64,000 nucleotides of DNA. Origin: Ciceribacter lividus (GTDB taxonomy: Bacteria; Pseudomonadota; Alphaproteobacteria; Rhizobiales; Rhizobiaceae). The notes beneath the pieces were generated by a model, which ran no database searches, was not told the DNA's origin, and was given only the letters and a program-made list of their open reading frames with translations. Made by a program: the position numbers and the translations under genes. The stretch spans positions 186,001 to 250,000 of the forward strand of contig NZ_QPIX01000005.1 in NCBI RefSeq assembly GCF_003337715.1, written 5' to 3'. Positions 9,000 through 19,471 of this stretch are shown piece by piece (the first letter of the stretch is position 1; every line of letters starts with the position of its first letter).

Positions 9000-9019
9000 G
9001 CGTTAAGATCTGTTAACGC
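9000..9019. repeat. Perfect 7-bp inverted repeat, candidate operator
   Basis: GCGTTAA (9000-9006) and TTAACGC (9013-9019) are separated by GATCTG. It lies just upstream of the start at 8974, where a repressor site would be expected, and within the 209-base gap leading to the divergent GNAT gene. Confidence 0.45.
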
Positions 9020-9183
9020 CGGCATTCGAGCGACACCATGGCGAATGCCGATCCTGAACGGAATTTAATGAACAACGGCGTGCCCGGCCGCCACTTGATC
9101 GATGCGGCGAAAGCCGCCATTGCTTGGCTGCCTCGGCCAGTGTGCCGGGCCTTGGCCAATGTTGAAACCGGGTTTGTTCTTCC

Positions 9184-9639
9184 ATGACCGTGACGATCAC
9201 TGCCGAACCGCCCCGCCAGGCGGACGTCCTGCGCCTTCTCGAACTGTCGGACGCCTACATGGCCTCGCTCTATCCGGCCGAGAGCAACCATATGCTGGAT
9301 ATTTCATCGCTGGAGAAGCCCGGCGTGAACTTCTTCGTCGCACGCCACGACGGCCGCATCGTCGGCTGCTGCGCGCTGGTGGAGGCGGGTGACGGCACTG
9401 CCGAGATCAAGCGCATGTTCGTCGATCCCGAGGCTCGTGGCCTGTCGATCGGCCGTCTGCTCATGGAGACGATCGAGGCGCTCGGAAGGGAGAGGGGCGT
9501 TTCCGCAATCCGGCTCGAAACCGGGATCAGCCAGCCGGAAGCGTTGGGGCTCTATCGCCGCTTCGGCTACGGAGAGATCGGGCCCTTCGGCGATTACAGG
9601 CCGGATCCTTTGAGCCTCTTCATGGAAAAGCGGCTCTGA
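9184..9639 (+). CDS. GNAT family N-acetyltransferase
   Basis: 151 residues with the GNAT fold: the acetyl-CoA pyrophosphate loop is in RMFVDPEARGLSIGRLLMETI (R/Q-x-x-G-x-G/A variant ARGLSIG), followed by IRLETGISQPEALGLYRRFGY, the typical C-terminal acceptor/CoA region. It transfers an acetyl group from acetyl-CoA to an amine; the substrate cannot be inferred. No clear ribosome binding site precedes the ATG. The gene is convergent with the AI-2E family permease, sharing the hairpin at 9652-9668. Confidence 0.88.
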   Translation: MTVTITAEPPRQADVLRLLELSDAYMASLYPAESNHMLDISSLEKPGVNFFVARHDGRIVGCCALVEAGDGTAEIKRMFVDPEARGLSIGRLLMETIEALGRERGVSAIRLETGISQPEALGLYRRFGYGEIGPFGDYRPDPLSLFMEKRL

Positions 9640-9651
9640 CGGCTGCCGGCA

Positions 9652-9675
9652 CGGGAAGGATCTTCCCGCGCTTTT
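9652..9675 (+). terminator. Hairpin between convergent GNAT and permease genes
   Basis: CGGGAAG (9652-9658) pairs with CTTCCCG (9662-9668) around GAT, followed after three bases by TTTT on the plus strand. It is likely the GNAT terminator; the tract is interrupted, so efficiency is uncertain. Confidence 0.5.
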
Positions 9676-9676
9676 C

Positions 9677-10876
9677 TCACGGAGCCGAGGCCTTGCGGAT
9701 CAGGGGCGTCTCGGGCGGGAGCTCATCGATCACCGGCTCCATGCCAGCCGCATCGCGCGGCTCGGACAGCTCGACCTCGCGCATCCATTCCCGCCAGATG
9801 GAGACGATGAGCGCCATCAGCACCGGGCCGATGAAAAGGCCGAGGAAGCCCATGGTCTTCACGCCACCGACGAGGCCGAAGAACGTCGGCAGGAACGGCA
9901 GCTTGATCGGCCCGCCGACGAGACGCGGCCGGACGGTCTTGTCGACAACGAAGAGTTCCACCGTGCCCCATGCGAGGAGCCCAAGCCCGGCGACATAGGA
10001 GCCCCGCGCCAGCAGGTAGGTGGAGACGAGGGTAAATGAGAGCGGCGCGCCGCCGGGGACAAGCGCCATGACCCCCGTGAGGACGCCGAGCGTCACGGGT
10101 GACGGTACTCCGGCGAGCCAATAGGCGGTGCCGAGCACGATGCCTTCGCCGATGGCGATCAGGGTCATGCCGGTCACGGTCGAGCTGATGGTCGCCGGCA
10201 CGACGCGGGAGATGCGTTCCCAGCGGGTCGGGAGGATTCGCTCCCCGAGCATGTCGAGCTGGCGGGTGAAATTCGAGCCATCCCGATAGACGAAGAACAG
10301 GGCGATCAGCATGAAAAGCAGGGTCAGCACCAGGTGGAAGGCTCCATCGCCTGCCGCGATCAGTGCCCGGTAGATGTTGCCGATGTTGGCGCCGCTGACG
10401 ATCTGGATGAGTTCGCCTATGGCACCCGGTGATCCGATGTGCTCCTGCCATTTTTCCCCGAGCCAGGGCCCGACGCCCGGCAGCGCGGTGATCCAGTCGG
10501 GCGGCGGCGCGCCGGAGCGGTTGACCTCGAGTGCCCAGCCGATCCACTGCCGTGTTTCGCCGATCGTATAGCTGACGGCGATGCCGATCGGCACCACCAG
10601 GAAGGCGATGATGAAGAGGATCGCGAGCGTCGCGCCGAGCGTGGTGTTGCCGCCGATCCTGCGCAGGAGCTCCTTGTAGAGCGGCCAGCTCGCGAATGCG
10701 ATGACAAGCGCCGCCAGCACCGGCACCACAAAGCCGTGGAAGAAATAGATGCCGGCGATCACGATCAGGACGAGGAGCCAGCGGGCTGCGGAAATCGGCG
10801 GAATAAGGGCCGTCCGGCTCGGCGCCACCGGCCCGAGCCAGCGTGGTGCGTTCGGTTTTTTGTTGTTCTCGGTCAT
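9677..10876 (-). CDS. AI-2E family transporter (PerM-type permease)
   Basis: 399 residues with about eight hydrophobic segments, starting with WLLVLIVIAGIYFFHGFVVPVLAALVIAFASWPLY, a periplasmic/soluble middle section with a tryptophan-rich stretch (PDWITALPGVGPWLGEKW), then VLTLLFMLIALFFVYRDG, a GVMALVPGGAPL loop and LPFLPTFFGLVGGVKTMGFLGLFIGPVLMA, the conserved C-terminal block of the family. Members act as exporters or proton-linked exchangers in the inner membrane; few substrates are known. ATG at 10876 gives MTENNKK; the frame extends to 10963 but the extra residues look non-coding. It lies 228 bases downstream of parE. Confidence 0.88.
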   Translation of the reverse strand: MTENNKKPNAPRWLGPVAPSRTALIPPISAARWLLVLIVIAGIYFFHGFVVPVLAALVIAFASWPLYKELLRRIGGNTTLGATLAILFIIAFLVVPIGIAVSYTIGETRQWIGWALEVNRSGAPPPDWITALPGVGPWLGEKWQEHIGSPGAIGELIQIVSGANIGNIYRALIAAGDGAFHLVLTLLFMLIALFFVYRDGSNFTRQLDMLGERILPTRWERISRVVPATISSTVTGMTLIAIGEGIVLGTAYWLAGVPSPVTLGVLTGVMALVPGGAPLSFTLVSTYLLARGSYVAGLGLLAWGTVELFVVDKTVRPRLVGGPIKLPFLPTFFGLVGGVKTMGFLGLFIGPVLMALIVSIWREWMREVELSEPRDAAGMEPVIDELPPETPLIRKASAP

Positions 10877-11104
10877 GCTCACGACGATAGGCACTCGATC
10901 TCTTCGGCCTTGCGATGAAGGCGTGGCCCGAGCGCCGCAGACTTGCGGGCGGGCGCTACACACTTGTTACACCACGGCAGCATTCAAGCTCAAACAGTGC
11001 CGGGTGACGGCTGTCGACCTTATATCAGGGATGTTTGTGTCTGACTAATGACATCTCTCCCGGACCTGCGAATGCTCACCATCGGCCTCGCGGCACTCCT
11101 GCCG

Positions 11105-13165
11105 TCAGATGTCGAGGTTCTCGGCGAAGATCGCGCGCTCCTGGATGAAGCGGAAGCGGGCTTCGGGCTTCGAGCCCATCAGTGCGTCCACCGCGTCGCG
11201 GGTACCCTCGAAATCGACGTCGTCGATCTCGACCCGCAGCAGCGTGCGCTTGCCGGGGTCCATGGTCGTCTCCTTGAGCTGGGCCGGCATCATCTCACCC
11301 AGACCTTTGAAGCGGCCGACTTCGACCTTCTTACCCTTGAACACGCTCTCCATCAGCTCCGCCCGGTGGGCATCGTCACGGGCGTACACGGTCTTCGCAC
11401 CCTGGCGGATGACATAGAGCGGCGGCACGGCGAGATAGAGGTGATTGCCGCGGATGAGCTCTGGCATTTCCTGATAGAAGAAGGTGATGAGCAGCGAGGC
11501 GATATGGGCGCCGTCGACATCCGCATCGGTCATGACGATGATGCGTTCGTAGCGGAGGTCTTCGTCGCGATACTTCGTGCGCGTGCCGCAACCGAGGGCC
11601 TGGACGAGATCGGCGATCTGCTGATTGGCCATCAGCTTCTCGCGGCTGGCGTTGCCGACGTTCAGGATCTTGCCGCGCAGCGGCAGGATCGCCTGATTGG
11701 AACGATTACGCGCCTGCTTGGCCGAGCCGCCGGCCGAGTCACCTTCGACGATGAAGAGCTCGGCGCCTTCCGCGGTGTTCTGGGCGCAATCGGCAAGCTT
11801 GCCGGGCAGGCGGAGCTTGCGCACCGCCGTCTTGCGGTTGACTTCCTTTTCCTTGCGCCGCCGGAGGCGTTCCTCGGCGCGCTCGATCACCCAGTCGAGC
11901 AGCTTCGCCGCTTCGGCCGGATTGTCCGCGAGGTAATGGTCGAAGGGATCGCGCAATGTGTTCTCGACGATGCGCTGGGCTTCGACGGTTGCGAGCTTGT
12001 CCTTGGTCTGGCCGACGAATTCCGGCTCGCGGATGAAGACGGAGAGCATGCCGACGGCGGAGATCATCACGTCGTCGGTGGTGATCTGCTGCGCGCGCTT
12101 GTTCTGCGTCAGTTCGGCATAATTCTTGAGCCCCTTGGTGAGCGCGATGCGCAGGCCCGCTTCGTGCGTGCCACCTTCCGGCGTCGGGATCGTGTTGCAG
12201 TAGGAGTGGAGCGCGGGGTCGCCGCCATACCAAGTGACTGCCCATTCCATGGCGCCGTGGCCACCGGTCTTCTCCGTCCGTCCGGCGAAGATCTCGCGGG
12301 TGACGGTGAAGTCCTTTCCGAGGGTTGCAGCAAGATAGTCCTTGAGACCACCGGGGAAATGGAAGACGGCCTTGTCCGGGACGTCGCCGCCTTCCGGCAC
12401 GAGGCTCGGATCGCAACTCCAGCGGATTTCGACGCCGCCGAAGAGATAGGCCTTGGAGCGGGCCATGCGGAAGATGCGCGCCGCCTCGAACTTCGCCTTG
12501 TCGCCGAAGATCTGCGGGTCCGGGTGGAAGCGCACGCGTGTGCCGCGGCGATTGTGGACCTCGCCGAGTTCTTCGAGGCCACCGAGCGGCACGCCGCGGG
12601 AGAAGCGCTGGCGATAGAGTTTCCGGTTGCGGGCAACCTCGACCTCCAGGCTGTCGGAGAGTGCGTTGACGACGGAAACGCCCACGCCATGGAGACCGCC
12701 GGAGGTCTCGTAGGCCTTGCCGTCGAACTTGCCGCCGGCATGGAGCTTGGTCATGATGACTTCGAGCGTCGACTTGCCCGGCACCTGCGGATGGTTCTCG
12801 ACCGGGATGCCGCGGCCGTTGTCGGTGACCGTCAGGAAGCCTTCGGCGTCGAGATGGACGTCGATGAAGTCGGCATGGCCGGCCACCGCCTCGTCCATCG
12901 AGTTGTCGATGACTTCGGCGAAGAGGTGATGAAGCGCCTTCTCGTCGGTGCCGCCGATAAACATGCCCGGCCGCATCCGCACCGGCTCCAGTCCTTCGAG
13001 CACCCGGATCGAGGACGCGCCATATTCGCTGTCGGTCGACGTAGCAGGCGCGGCGCGCGGCTTCGCGGCCTCGTTCGAAGGCTCGGATGGCGTGGTCGGG
13101 GCAGGGGTCTGCTCGGGCCTCGGGCCGAGAGGCATGCCGGCAAAGAGATCGCTGTTGTCGTCCAT
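11105..13165 (-). CDS. parE: DNA topoisomerase IV subunit B
   Basis: 686 residues. Forms the ATPase half of topoisomerase IV (with ParC), which decatenates sister chromosomes. Visible in order: a Pro/Ser-rich N-terminal tail, GHKL ATPase motifs (EVIDNSMDEAVAG, VTDNGRGIPV, SGGLHGVGVSVVNALS), the S5/transducer domain, and the TOPRIM motifs EGDSAGGSA and DADVDGAHI, then PLRGKILNV. Its length and ending favour ParE over GyrB, which is usually longer (known). ATG at 13165 is preferred; an upstream TTG at 13177 adds four residues. It is divergent from the alpha/beta hydrolase gene at 13369. Confidence 0.93.
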   Translation of the reverse strand: MDDNSDLFAGMPLGPRPEQTPAPTTPSEPSNEAAKPRAAPATSTDSEYGASSIRVLEGLEPVRMRPGMFIGGTDEKALHHLFAEVIDNSMDEAVAGHADFIDVHLDAEGFLTVTDNGRGIPVENHPQVPGKSTLEVIMTKLHAGGKFDGKAYETSGGLHGVGVSVVNALSDSLEVEVARNRKLYRQRFSRGVPLGGLEELGEVHNRRGTRVRFHPDPQIFGDKAKFEAARIFRMARSKAYLFGGVEIRWSCDPSLVPEGGDVPDKAVFHFPGGLKDYLAATLGKDFTVTREIFAGRTEKTGGHGAMEWAVTWYGGDPALHSYCNTIPTPEGGTHEAGLRIALTKGLKNYAELTQNKRAQQITTDDVMISAVGMLSVFIREPEFVGQTKDKLATVEAQRIVENTLRDPFDHYLADNPAEAAKLLDWVIERAEERLRRRKEKEVNRKTAVRKLRLPGKLADCAQNTAEGAELFIVEGDSAGGSAKQARNRSNQAILPLRGKILNVGNASREKLMANQQIADLVQALGCGTRTKYRDEDLRYERIIVMTDADVDGAHIASLLITFFYQEMPELIRGNHLYLAVPPLYVIRQGAKTVYARDDAHRAELMESVFKGKKVEVGRFKGLGEMMPAQLKETTMDPGKRTLLRVEIDDVDFEGTRDAVDALMGSKPEARFRFIQERAIFAENLDI

Positions 13166-13368
13166 GGCGTCGTTCAATAATCTATTTCGTCGGGCGGAAC
13201 CAGCATGGCGTCCACACCTGATCGCCCTTGCGAATCACCCGAATTGTGCCAGAAAGGCGGCGCAGGCGCGACGTGGTCGGACCGGCGCCGCGTTCGTTCA
13301 GGCAAGCTTTGCGGTCGCCGGCCGGCAATGGCAAGGCGCGTTCCGGCAAGGAGGCGACGGTCGTCGAG

Positions 13369-14247
13369 ATGTCCACAGCTCATTTCCGCCTTGCTCGCGC
13401 TTTCGGCGCATTGCTGTTCCTTGCAGGCGCGACGAAGGCCGATTCCGGTGCGCTCCAACCCTTCAAGGACGAACTCTTTTCCAGCCAGACGGTGATCGAG
13501 ACCGGCGATGGCGGCGACTTCAAGGTCGTCGACTATCAGGAGATGCGCGACATCAACGGCCGCGACCAGATCCCCGAACGCAGAGTGAAGTCCGCCTATG
13601 TCTCGCTCGGGGTGCGACGCCAGCAGGTCGACGAGACCCCGGAGCTCGGCACACGGAAGCTCGCCGTCACGCGGACCGGCGTCGCCGAAGGGAGCCGCTT
13701 CACCGTGATCTTCATCCACGGGCGCGGCGGCGACCGCAGGCTGGGCGCGAACGACTTCACCTTCGGCGGCAACTTCAACCGGCTGAAGAACCTCGCGGTC
13801 GAGAACGGCGGGACCTACTATGCACCGAGCGTTCCCTCTTTCGACAGCGACGGGGTAGCGGCGATCGCCGATCTGATCCGCTTCAGCGCAGTGCAATCCT
13901 CCGGAAGGCCGGTCGTGCTTGCCTGCGCCTCCATGGGCAGCTTCATCTGCTGGGGGATTGCGCGCGATGCGGCAAGCGTCGAGAGGCTCGCGGGAATGGC
14001 GATCCTCGGCGGCGCGACCGATCCGGCCTTCATCGGCAGCGCCGCCTACAAGCGGAAGCTTCCGCTGTTCTTCACCCATGGCAGCCGCGACAGCGTCTAC
14101 GCGGCCGACGACCAGATCGCGTTCTACCGGCGCCTGCATGGCGAGAAATATCCGACGCGCTTCACCCTCTTTCAAACCGGCTCCCACGGCACGCCGGTGC
14201 GCATGAGCGACTGGCGGGAAATTCTCAACTGGATCCTGGCCCGGTAA
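13369..14247 (+). CDS. Secreted alpha/beta-hydrolase fold protein
   Basis: 292 residues. The start MSTAHFRLARAFGALLFLAGATKADS looks like a signal peptide, so the mature protein is probably periplasmic. Fold markers are FIHGRGG (oxyanion strand), the nucleophile elbow CASMGS, where a cysteine and alanine surround the serine in place of the usual GxSxG start, HGSRDSVY (acid) and GSHGTPV (histidine). Substrate is unknown; an esterase/lipase or acyl hydrolase role is inferred. The frame extends upstream to 13228 but that part reads as arginine-rich noise, and AGGAGG lies 13 bases before the chosen ATG. Confidence 0.8.
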   Translation: MSTAHFRLARAFGALLFLAGATKADSGALQPFKDELFSSQTVIETGDGGDFKVVDYQEMRDINGRDQIPERRVKSAYVSLGVRRQQVDETPELGTRKLAVTRTGVAEGSRFTVIFIHGRGGDRRLGANDFTFGGNFNRLKNLAVENGGTYYAPSVPSFDSDGVAAIADLIRFSAVQSSGRPVVLACASMGSFICWGIARDAASVERLAGMAILGGATDPAFIGSAAYKRKLPLFFTHGSRDSVYAADDQIAFYRRLHGEKYPTRFTLFQTGSHGTPVRMSDWREILNWILAR

Positions 14248-14389
14248 GGCGACAGGCGCTCGCTCCCGACCGTCGGGTCACCTATTGCGATGTCGGCCGC
14301 TTTGTCCTGCAAAACCAGTGTGGCCGCTTTCCTTTCATCGCCGCATTTGCTAGTCGGGCAGGGACGTTAGAGAGGGGTAGGAGTTTGCC

Positions 14390-15160
14390 ATGACACCGAA
14401 TGTTCGTCCGCTGGTCGCCGGAAACTGGAAAATGAACGGCACGCGTGCCTCGCTCGACCAGATCAAGGCGATCGCGGAAGGCGTGAAATCACCCCTGTCG
14501 GAGAAGGTCGAAAGTCTGATCTGCCCTCCGGCGACATTGCTGTATGTCGCGACCGCGCTCTGCGACGACAGCCCGCTCGCGATCGGCGCGCAGGATTGCC
14601 ACCAGAACGTCTCCGGTGCCCATACCGGCGACATCTCGGCCGAGATGATCGCGGATTGCTTCGGAACCTACGTCATCGTCGGCCATTCCGAGCGCCGCAC
14701 CGACCACGCCGAAACCGACGATCTCGTCCGGGCGAAGGCGGAGGCCGCCCATGCGGCCGAACTCGTTGCGATCGTCTGCATCGGCGAGACCGAGGCGGAA
14801 CGCAAGGCCGGTCGCACGCTCGACGTGCTGAAGGGCCAGCTTGCCGGATCGCTCCCGGATGCAGCAACGGCGGCGAACACCGTCATCGCCTACGAGCCGG
14901 TCTGGGCGATCGGCACCGGTCTCACACCGACGGTCGAGGATGTCCGGGAAGCCCACGCTTTCATGCGTTCCGAACTCGTGAAGCGCTTCGGCGCCGAGGG
15001 AGAGAAGATGCGCATTCTCTACGGCGGCTCGGTCAAGCCTTCGAACGCCAAGGAACTGATGGCGGTCGCCAATGTCGACGGCGCGCTGATCGGCGGAGCG
15101 AGCTTGAAGGCCGCCGACTTCCTCGCCATATACGGCGTCTATGGCGAACTCCTCGCCTGA
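14390..15160 (+). CDS. tpiA: Triosephosphate isomerase
   Basis: 256 residues, the normal size. Interconverts dihydroxyacetone phosphate and glyceraldehyde 3-phosphate. Catalytic motifs are present: Lys in GNWKMNG (residues 10-16), the electrophilic histidine in VGHSERR, and the base glutamate in [11 protein letters not shown], with the phosphate loop [16 protein letters not shown] sits 8 bases before the ATG. It leads into secG (91-base gap) and pyrG on the same strand, an order familiar from other bacteria for tpiA-secG. Confidence 0.97.
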   Translation: MTPNVRPLVAGNWKMNGTRASLDQIKAIAEGVKSPLSEKVESLICPPATLLYVATALCDDSPLAIGAQDCHQNVSGAHTGDISAEMIADCFGTYVIVGHSERRTDHAETDDLVRAKAEAAHAAELVAIVCIGETEAERKAGRTLDVLKGQLAGSLPDAATAANTVIAYEPVWAIGTGLTPTVEDVREAHAFMRSELVKRFGAEGEKMRILYGGSVKPSNAKELMAVANVDGALIGGASLKAADFLAIYGVYGELLA

Positions 15161-15251
15161 TTTGGTGCCGAGGGGCTTTCTTTGATGCGACCTCTCATGT
15201 AAAGAGCCGCCAATCCTTTCAGATTTTGCCCATGGGCAGGATGGAACATCC

Positions 15252-15695
15252 ATGCAGACCGTTTTGATTGTCATTCATCTCATGATCGTGCTGGCGCTCG
15301 TCGGCGTCGTGCTCATCCAGCGGTCCGAAGGCGGCGGCCTCGGCATCGGCGGTGGCTCCGGCTTCATGTCGGCACGCGGCACCGCGAACGCGCTGACCCG
15401 CACGACGGCAATCCTGGCGACGCTGTTCTTCATCACCTCGCTCGGCCTCGGCATTCTCGCCCGCTACGAGGCGAAGCCGACCGACATCCTCGACCGCATC
15501 CCGGCTGGTACCTCCAACGGCTCCAACGTTCTCGACCAGCTCGGCGGCGCGCAGGCTCCGGCCTCGGGCACGACGGCCCCCGCTTCGGGCACGACTGCTC
15601 CGGCCGCCGGCACCACGGCTCCGGTCACAGGCACGCAGGGTGAGGCCCCGGCCCAGAAGCCGGCCGACCCGAACGCCGTTCCGACCGGCAACTGA
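15252..15695 (+). CDS. secG: Preprotein translocase subunit SecG
   Basis: 147 residues. SecG is the small accessory subunit of the SecYEG channel. The two membrane segments are VLIVIHLMIVLALVGVVLI and AILATLFFITSLGLGILA, joined by the conserved glycine-rich loop (SEGGGLGIGGGSGFMS). The C-terminal half after residue 100 is a long Ala/Pro/Thr/Gly tail made largely of four 7-residue repeats, which the classic short SecG lacks; such tails are seen in alphaproteobacteria. A terminator follows at 15716. Confidence 0.93.
   Translation: MQTVLIVIHLMIVLALVGVVLIQRSEGGGLGIGGGSGFMSARGTANALTRTTAILATLFFITSLGLGILARYEAKPTDILDRIPAGTSNGSNVLDQLGGAQAPASGTTAPASGTTAPAAGTTAPVTGTQGEAPAQKPADPNAVPTGN
15555..15638 (+). 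repeat. Four tandem 21-bp repeats in secG tail
   Basis: Residues 102-129 of SecG read as four heptads: APASGTT, APASGTT, APAAGTT, APVTGTQ. The DNA copies are similar but not identical. Repeat number is likely variable between strains. Confidence 0.85.
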
Positions 15696-17468
<1,773 letters not shown>

Positions 17469-17497
17469 CGAACGGCCATATTGCCGAGACTATGATG

Positions 17498-17525
17498 AAA
17501 CCCGGCTGCGACAGCCGGGTTTTCT
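17498..17525 (+). terminator. Intrinsic terminator after pyrG
   Basis: A perfect 11-bp stem, AAACCCGGCTG (17498-17508) with CAGCCGGGTTT (17512-17522), around a CGA loop, ending in a short T-tract. Confidence 0.85.
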
Positions 17526-17597
17526 ATATCCAGGCGTCGAAGCCAAGGTCCGCGCAAGCCTCCTGCGCCATCCTGTTCGCAATCCTTGGAGGTTCTC

Positions 17598-18032
17598 ATG
17601 CGTATCGCTGCAATGCTCACGTTCTCGTCGCAGGATATTCTTGGTGCAACGGGCGTTTCCCGAAGTTCGGGAGACTCAGATTTCTCCGCGCTTCTGGATG
17701 AGAAAAGCAATCCTCGCTCGTTCATCAGCGAAGAGGATCTCGAGGCGCGCAAGACTGAACAAGAGGTTGGGCGTAAGGCGGAGAAGAGAGCTGCGCAGGC
17801 CGACGTTATCTCGCAGTTCCTCGATTATTCGGAGATGACGTTCGCCGAGAGGATCCGCGCGACCTGGCTCTCCGACCACAATCTGACCGAAGAACAGCTT
17901 GCGGCGCTGCCGGACGACCAGCGCAAGGCGATCGAGGACGAAATAGAGGAGGCCGTCAAACGGCAACTCGGTTTCGAAGGCGAGAGTGGCGGTTCATCGG
18001 CGATGGTCGCCGCCGAAGGCGATCATCGCTGA
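17598..18032 (+). CDS. Small acidic protein of unknown function
   Basis: 144 residues. The first 40 residues are serine-rich and probably disordered; the rest is helical and highly charged (FISEEDLEARKTEQEVGRKAEKRAAQADV, then MTFAERIRATWLSDHNLTEEQLAALPDDQRKAIEDEIEEAVKRQLG). The phrase LTEEQLAALPDDQRKAIEDEI recalls helical segments in other rhizobial unknown proteins. No signal peptide, membrane segment or enzyme motif. GGAGG lies 5 bases before the ATG at 17598, which decides this start over 17586. Its stop is 12 bases from that of the convergent TadG-like gene. Confidence 0.7.
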   Translation: MRIAAMLTFSSQDILGATGVSRSSGDSDFSALLDEKSNPRSFISEEDLEARKTEQEVGRKAEKRAAQADVISQFLDYSEMTFAERIRATWLSDHNLTEEQLAALPDDQRKAIEDEIEEAVKRQLGFEGESGGSSAMVAAEGDHR

Positions 18033-18044
18033 CGAGACTGCGCG

Positions 18045-19286
18045 TCAGTTGACCAGCCGGGCGCCCGCCGCGGTGCCGCCCGAACCGCCGCCCGACGAGG
18101 CAAAGGGCTCGATCTGCCAGTTGGCGGCGTTCATGATCATGCTGTTCACGACCATCGAAATACGGTTCACCTGATTGGTGGTCGAGTTGTAGGTGACGTC
18201 GCGGTTCGGCAGGTAGATTATGCCTTCCAGCGTCTCGCCGAGTGATCCGTTGAAGATGTACTGCTGCGAATAGAGATTGTTTGCCGGGTTGCTCGTCTTC
18301 TCGAACATCAGGATGCCTTTGTAAGTACCGCTGGTCGGCGCGATGCCGCGGAACTTGACGCCGCCGTTGATGCGGATCTCGCTGTACACGTTGGGGAAAT
18401 AGAAGGTCACGCCCTCGGCGACCACAGTCGCGTTGCTATTGATGATCATCCGGCCCCGGATGATGTGCAGGCCGGGTTCGAACGTGATCGTCGGACTGCC
18501 ATTGAAGCCCGTATCGCAATGGAGGCCGGGCTTCAACGAGACCACCTGGTCGTTGATCCAGCCGCTGCTGGTGCAGTTGGAAGGCACGCTCGGCTCGGGC
18601 AGCGCGCCGGCATAGGGATCAGGATCGACGGAACAGCCGACCTGCATGTTGGAGATGGTTCCGCCGTTCTTGATGTAGTTGGTGCCCTTCACGCAGAACT
18701 TGGCGGTATCGATCGTCGAGCCGGCGTTCATGATGAAGGCGGGGGCGGCCTTCGAATGGACGTGGATCTCGCAGGCCTTGGACGTGATGTTGGCACCCGA
18801 GTTGGTCAGCACGTCCTGACCGCGACTTGCTAACACGTAGATGCAGGGGCCTCCGGCCGTCGCCGACGTGGCAGCGATGGCCGTCGCAGTGACCGACACG
18901 TCGAGGGACGAAAGGCCGATAAGGCTCAGGAACGGGCTGTCGCTGTTGCCGGCATACACGCCGCTGAGACTGCCGTCGCTATTTCTGGTGAGCGTCAGGG
19001 CCTTGCCGTAGTCGACGCCCGCATCCCCGCCGGAGGCCAGGAACTGCTTGGCCGTCTCGAACTGGCGACCGGTGTCCGTCTCGTGCACTGCGGCCAGCAC
19101 CGCGCTATCGAGCAGTCCCTGCAGCCGCTCCTTCTCGAGATAGGCGCTGGCCACGTCGATTGCGCCGCCGGCGACCAAAAGGAGCACAGTCACGAGGAGG
19201 GCCGTTATGATGCCGAAGTTTCCGGAGCGGTTTTGGAGTAGTCCTCGAAAGACGTGAAAAAGAAGCGAAAGTCTGTTCGTCTGCAT
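18045..19286 (-). CDS. TadG-like pilus-assembly/surface protein
   Basis: 413 residues. A single N-terminal membrane anchor (FGIITALLVTVLLLVAGGAIDVASAYLEKERLQGLLDSAVLAA) is the Flp pilus TadG N-terminal pattern. After residue 140 the sequence becomes Asn/Gly/Ser/Thr rich with short beta repeats (TNSGANITSKACEIHVHS, NGGTISNMQVGCS, PTITFEPGLHIIRGRMIINSNATVVAEGVTFYFP), suggesting a beta-helix-like extracytoplasmic domain, with several cysteines. No tad/cpa genes are nearby, so it is an orphan. ATG at 19286 is chosen just before the anchor; ATG at 19313 is possible. An AT-rich stretch at about 19395-19425 may hold its promoter. Confidence 0.78.
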   Translation of the reverse strand: MQTNRLSLLFHVFRGLLQNRSGNFGIITALLVTVLLLVAGGAIDVASAYLEKERLQGLLDSAVLAAVHETDTGRQFETAKQFLASGGDAGVDYGKALTLTRNSDGSLSGVYAGNSDSPFLSLIGLSSLDVSVTATAIAATSATAGGPCIYVLASRGQDVLTNSGANITSKACEIHVHSKAAPAFIMNAGSTIDTAKFCVKGTNYIKNGGTISNMQVGCSVDPDPYAGALPEPSVPSNCTSSGWINDQVVSLKPGLHCDTGFNGSPTITFEPGLHIIRGRMIINSNATVVAEGVTFYFPNVYSEIRINGGVKFRGIAPTSGTYKGILMFEKTSNPANNLYSQQYIFNGSLGETLEGIIYLPNRDVTYNSTTNQVNRISMVVNSMIMNAANWQIEPFASSGGGSGGTAAGARLVN

Positions 19287-19471
19287 TATCTTGCTATCTA
19301 AAAAGCCATTCATGAAAAGGCGAACGCCCGGTGGCGGGAGCCAACTGGAGATCATTCTCACAGCCTGACAGCTGGTCGTGAAGATTCGACCAAGATATAT
19401 GGTTATCGATATTGAACGATATGGTCCGGAGCCGGGCGGCTCAAAGGTTTCGCGCGTCGGAGCGCATGCTG

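Noticed and set aside
15228..15237. GCCCATGGGC palindrome upstream of secG
   Set aside because: A ten-base palindrome in GC-rich DNA is expected by chance and has no arms beyond it.
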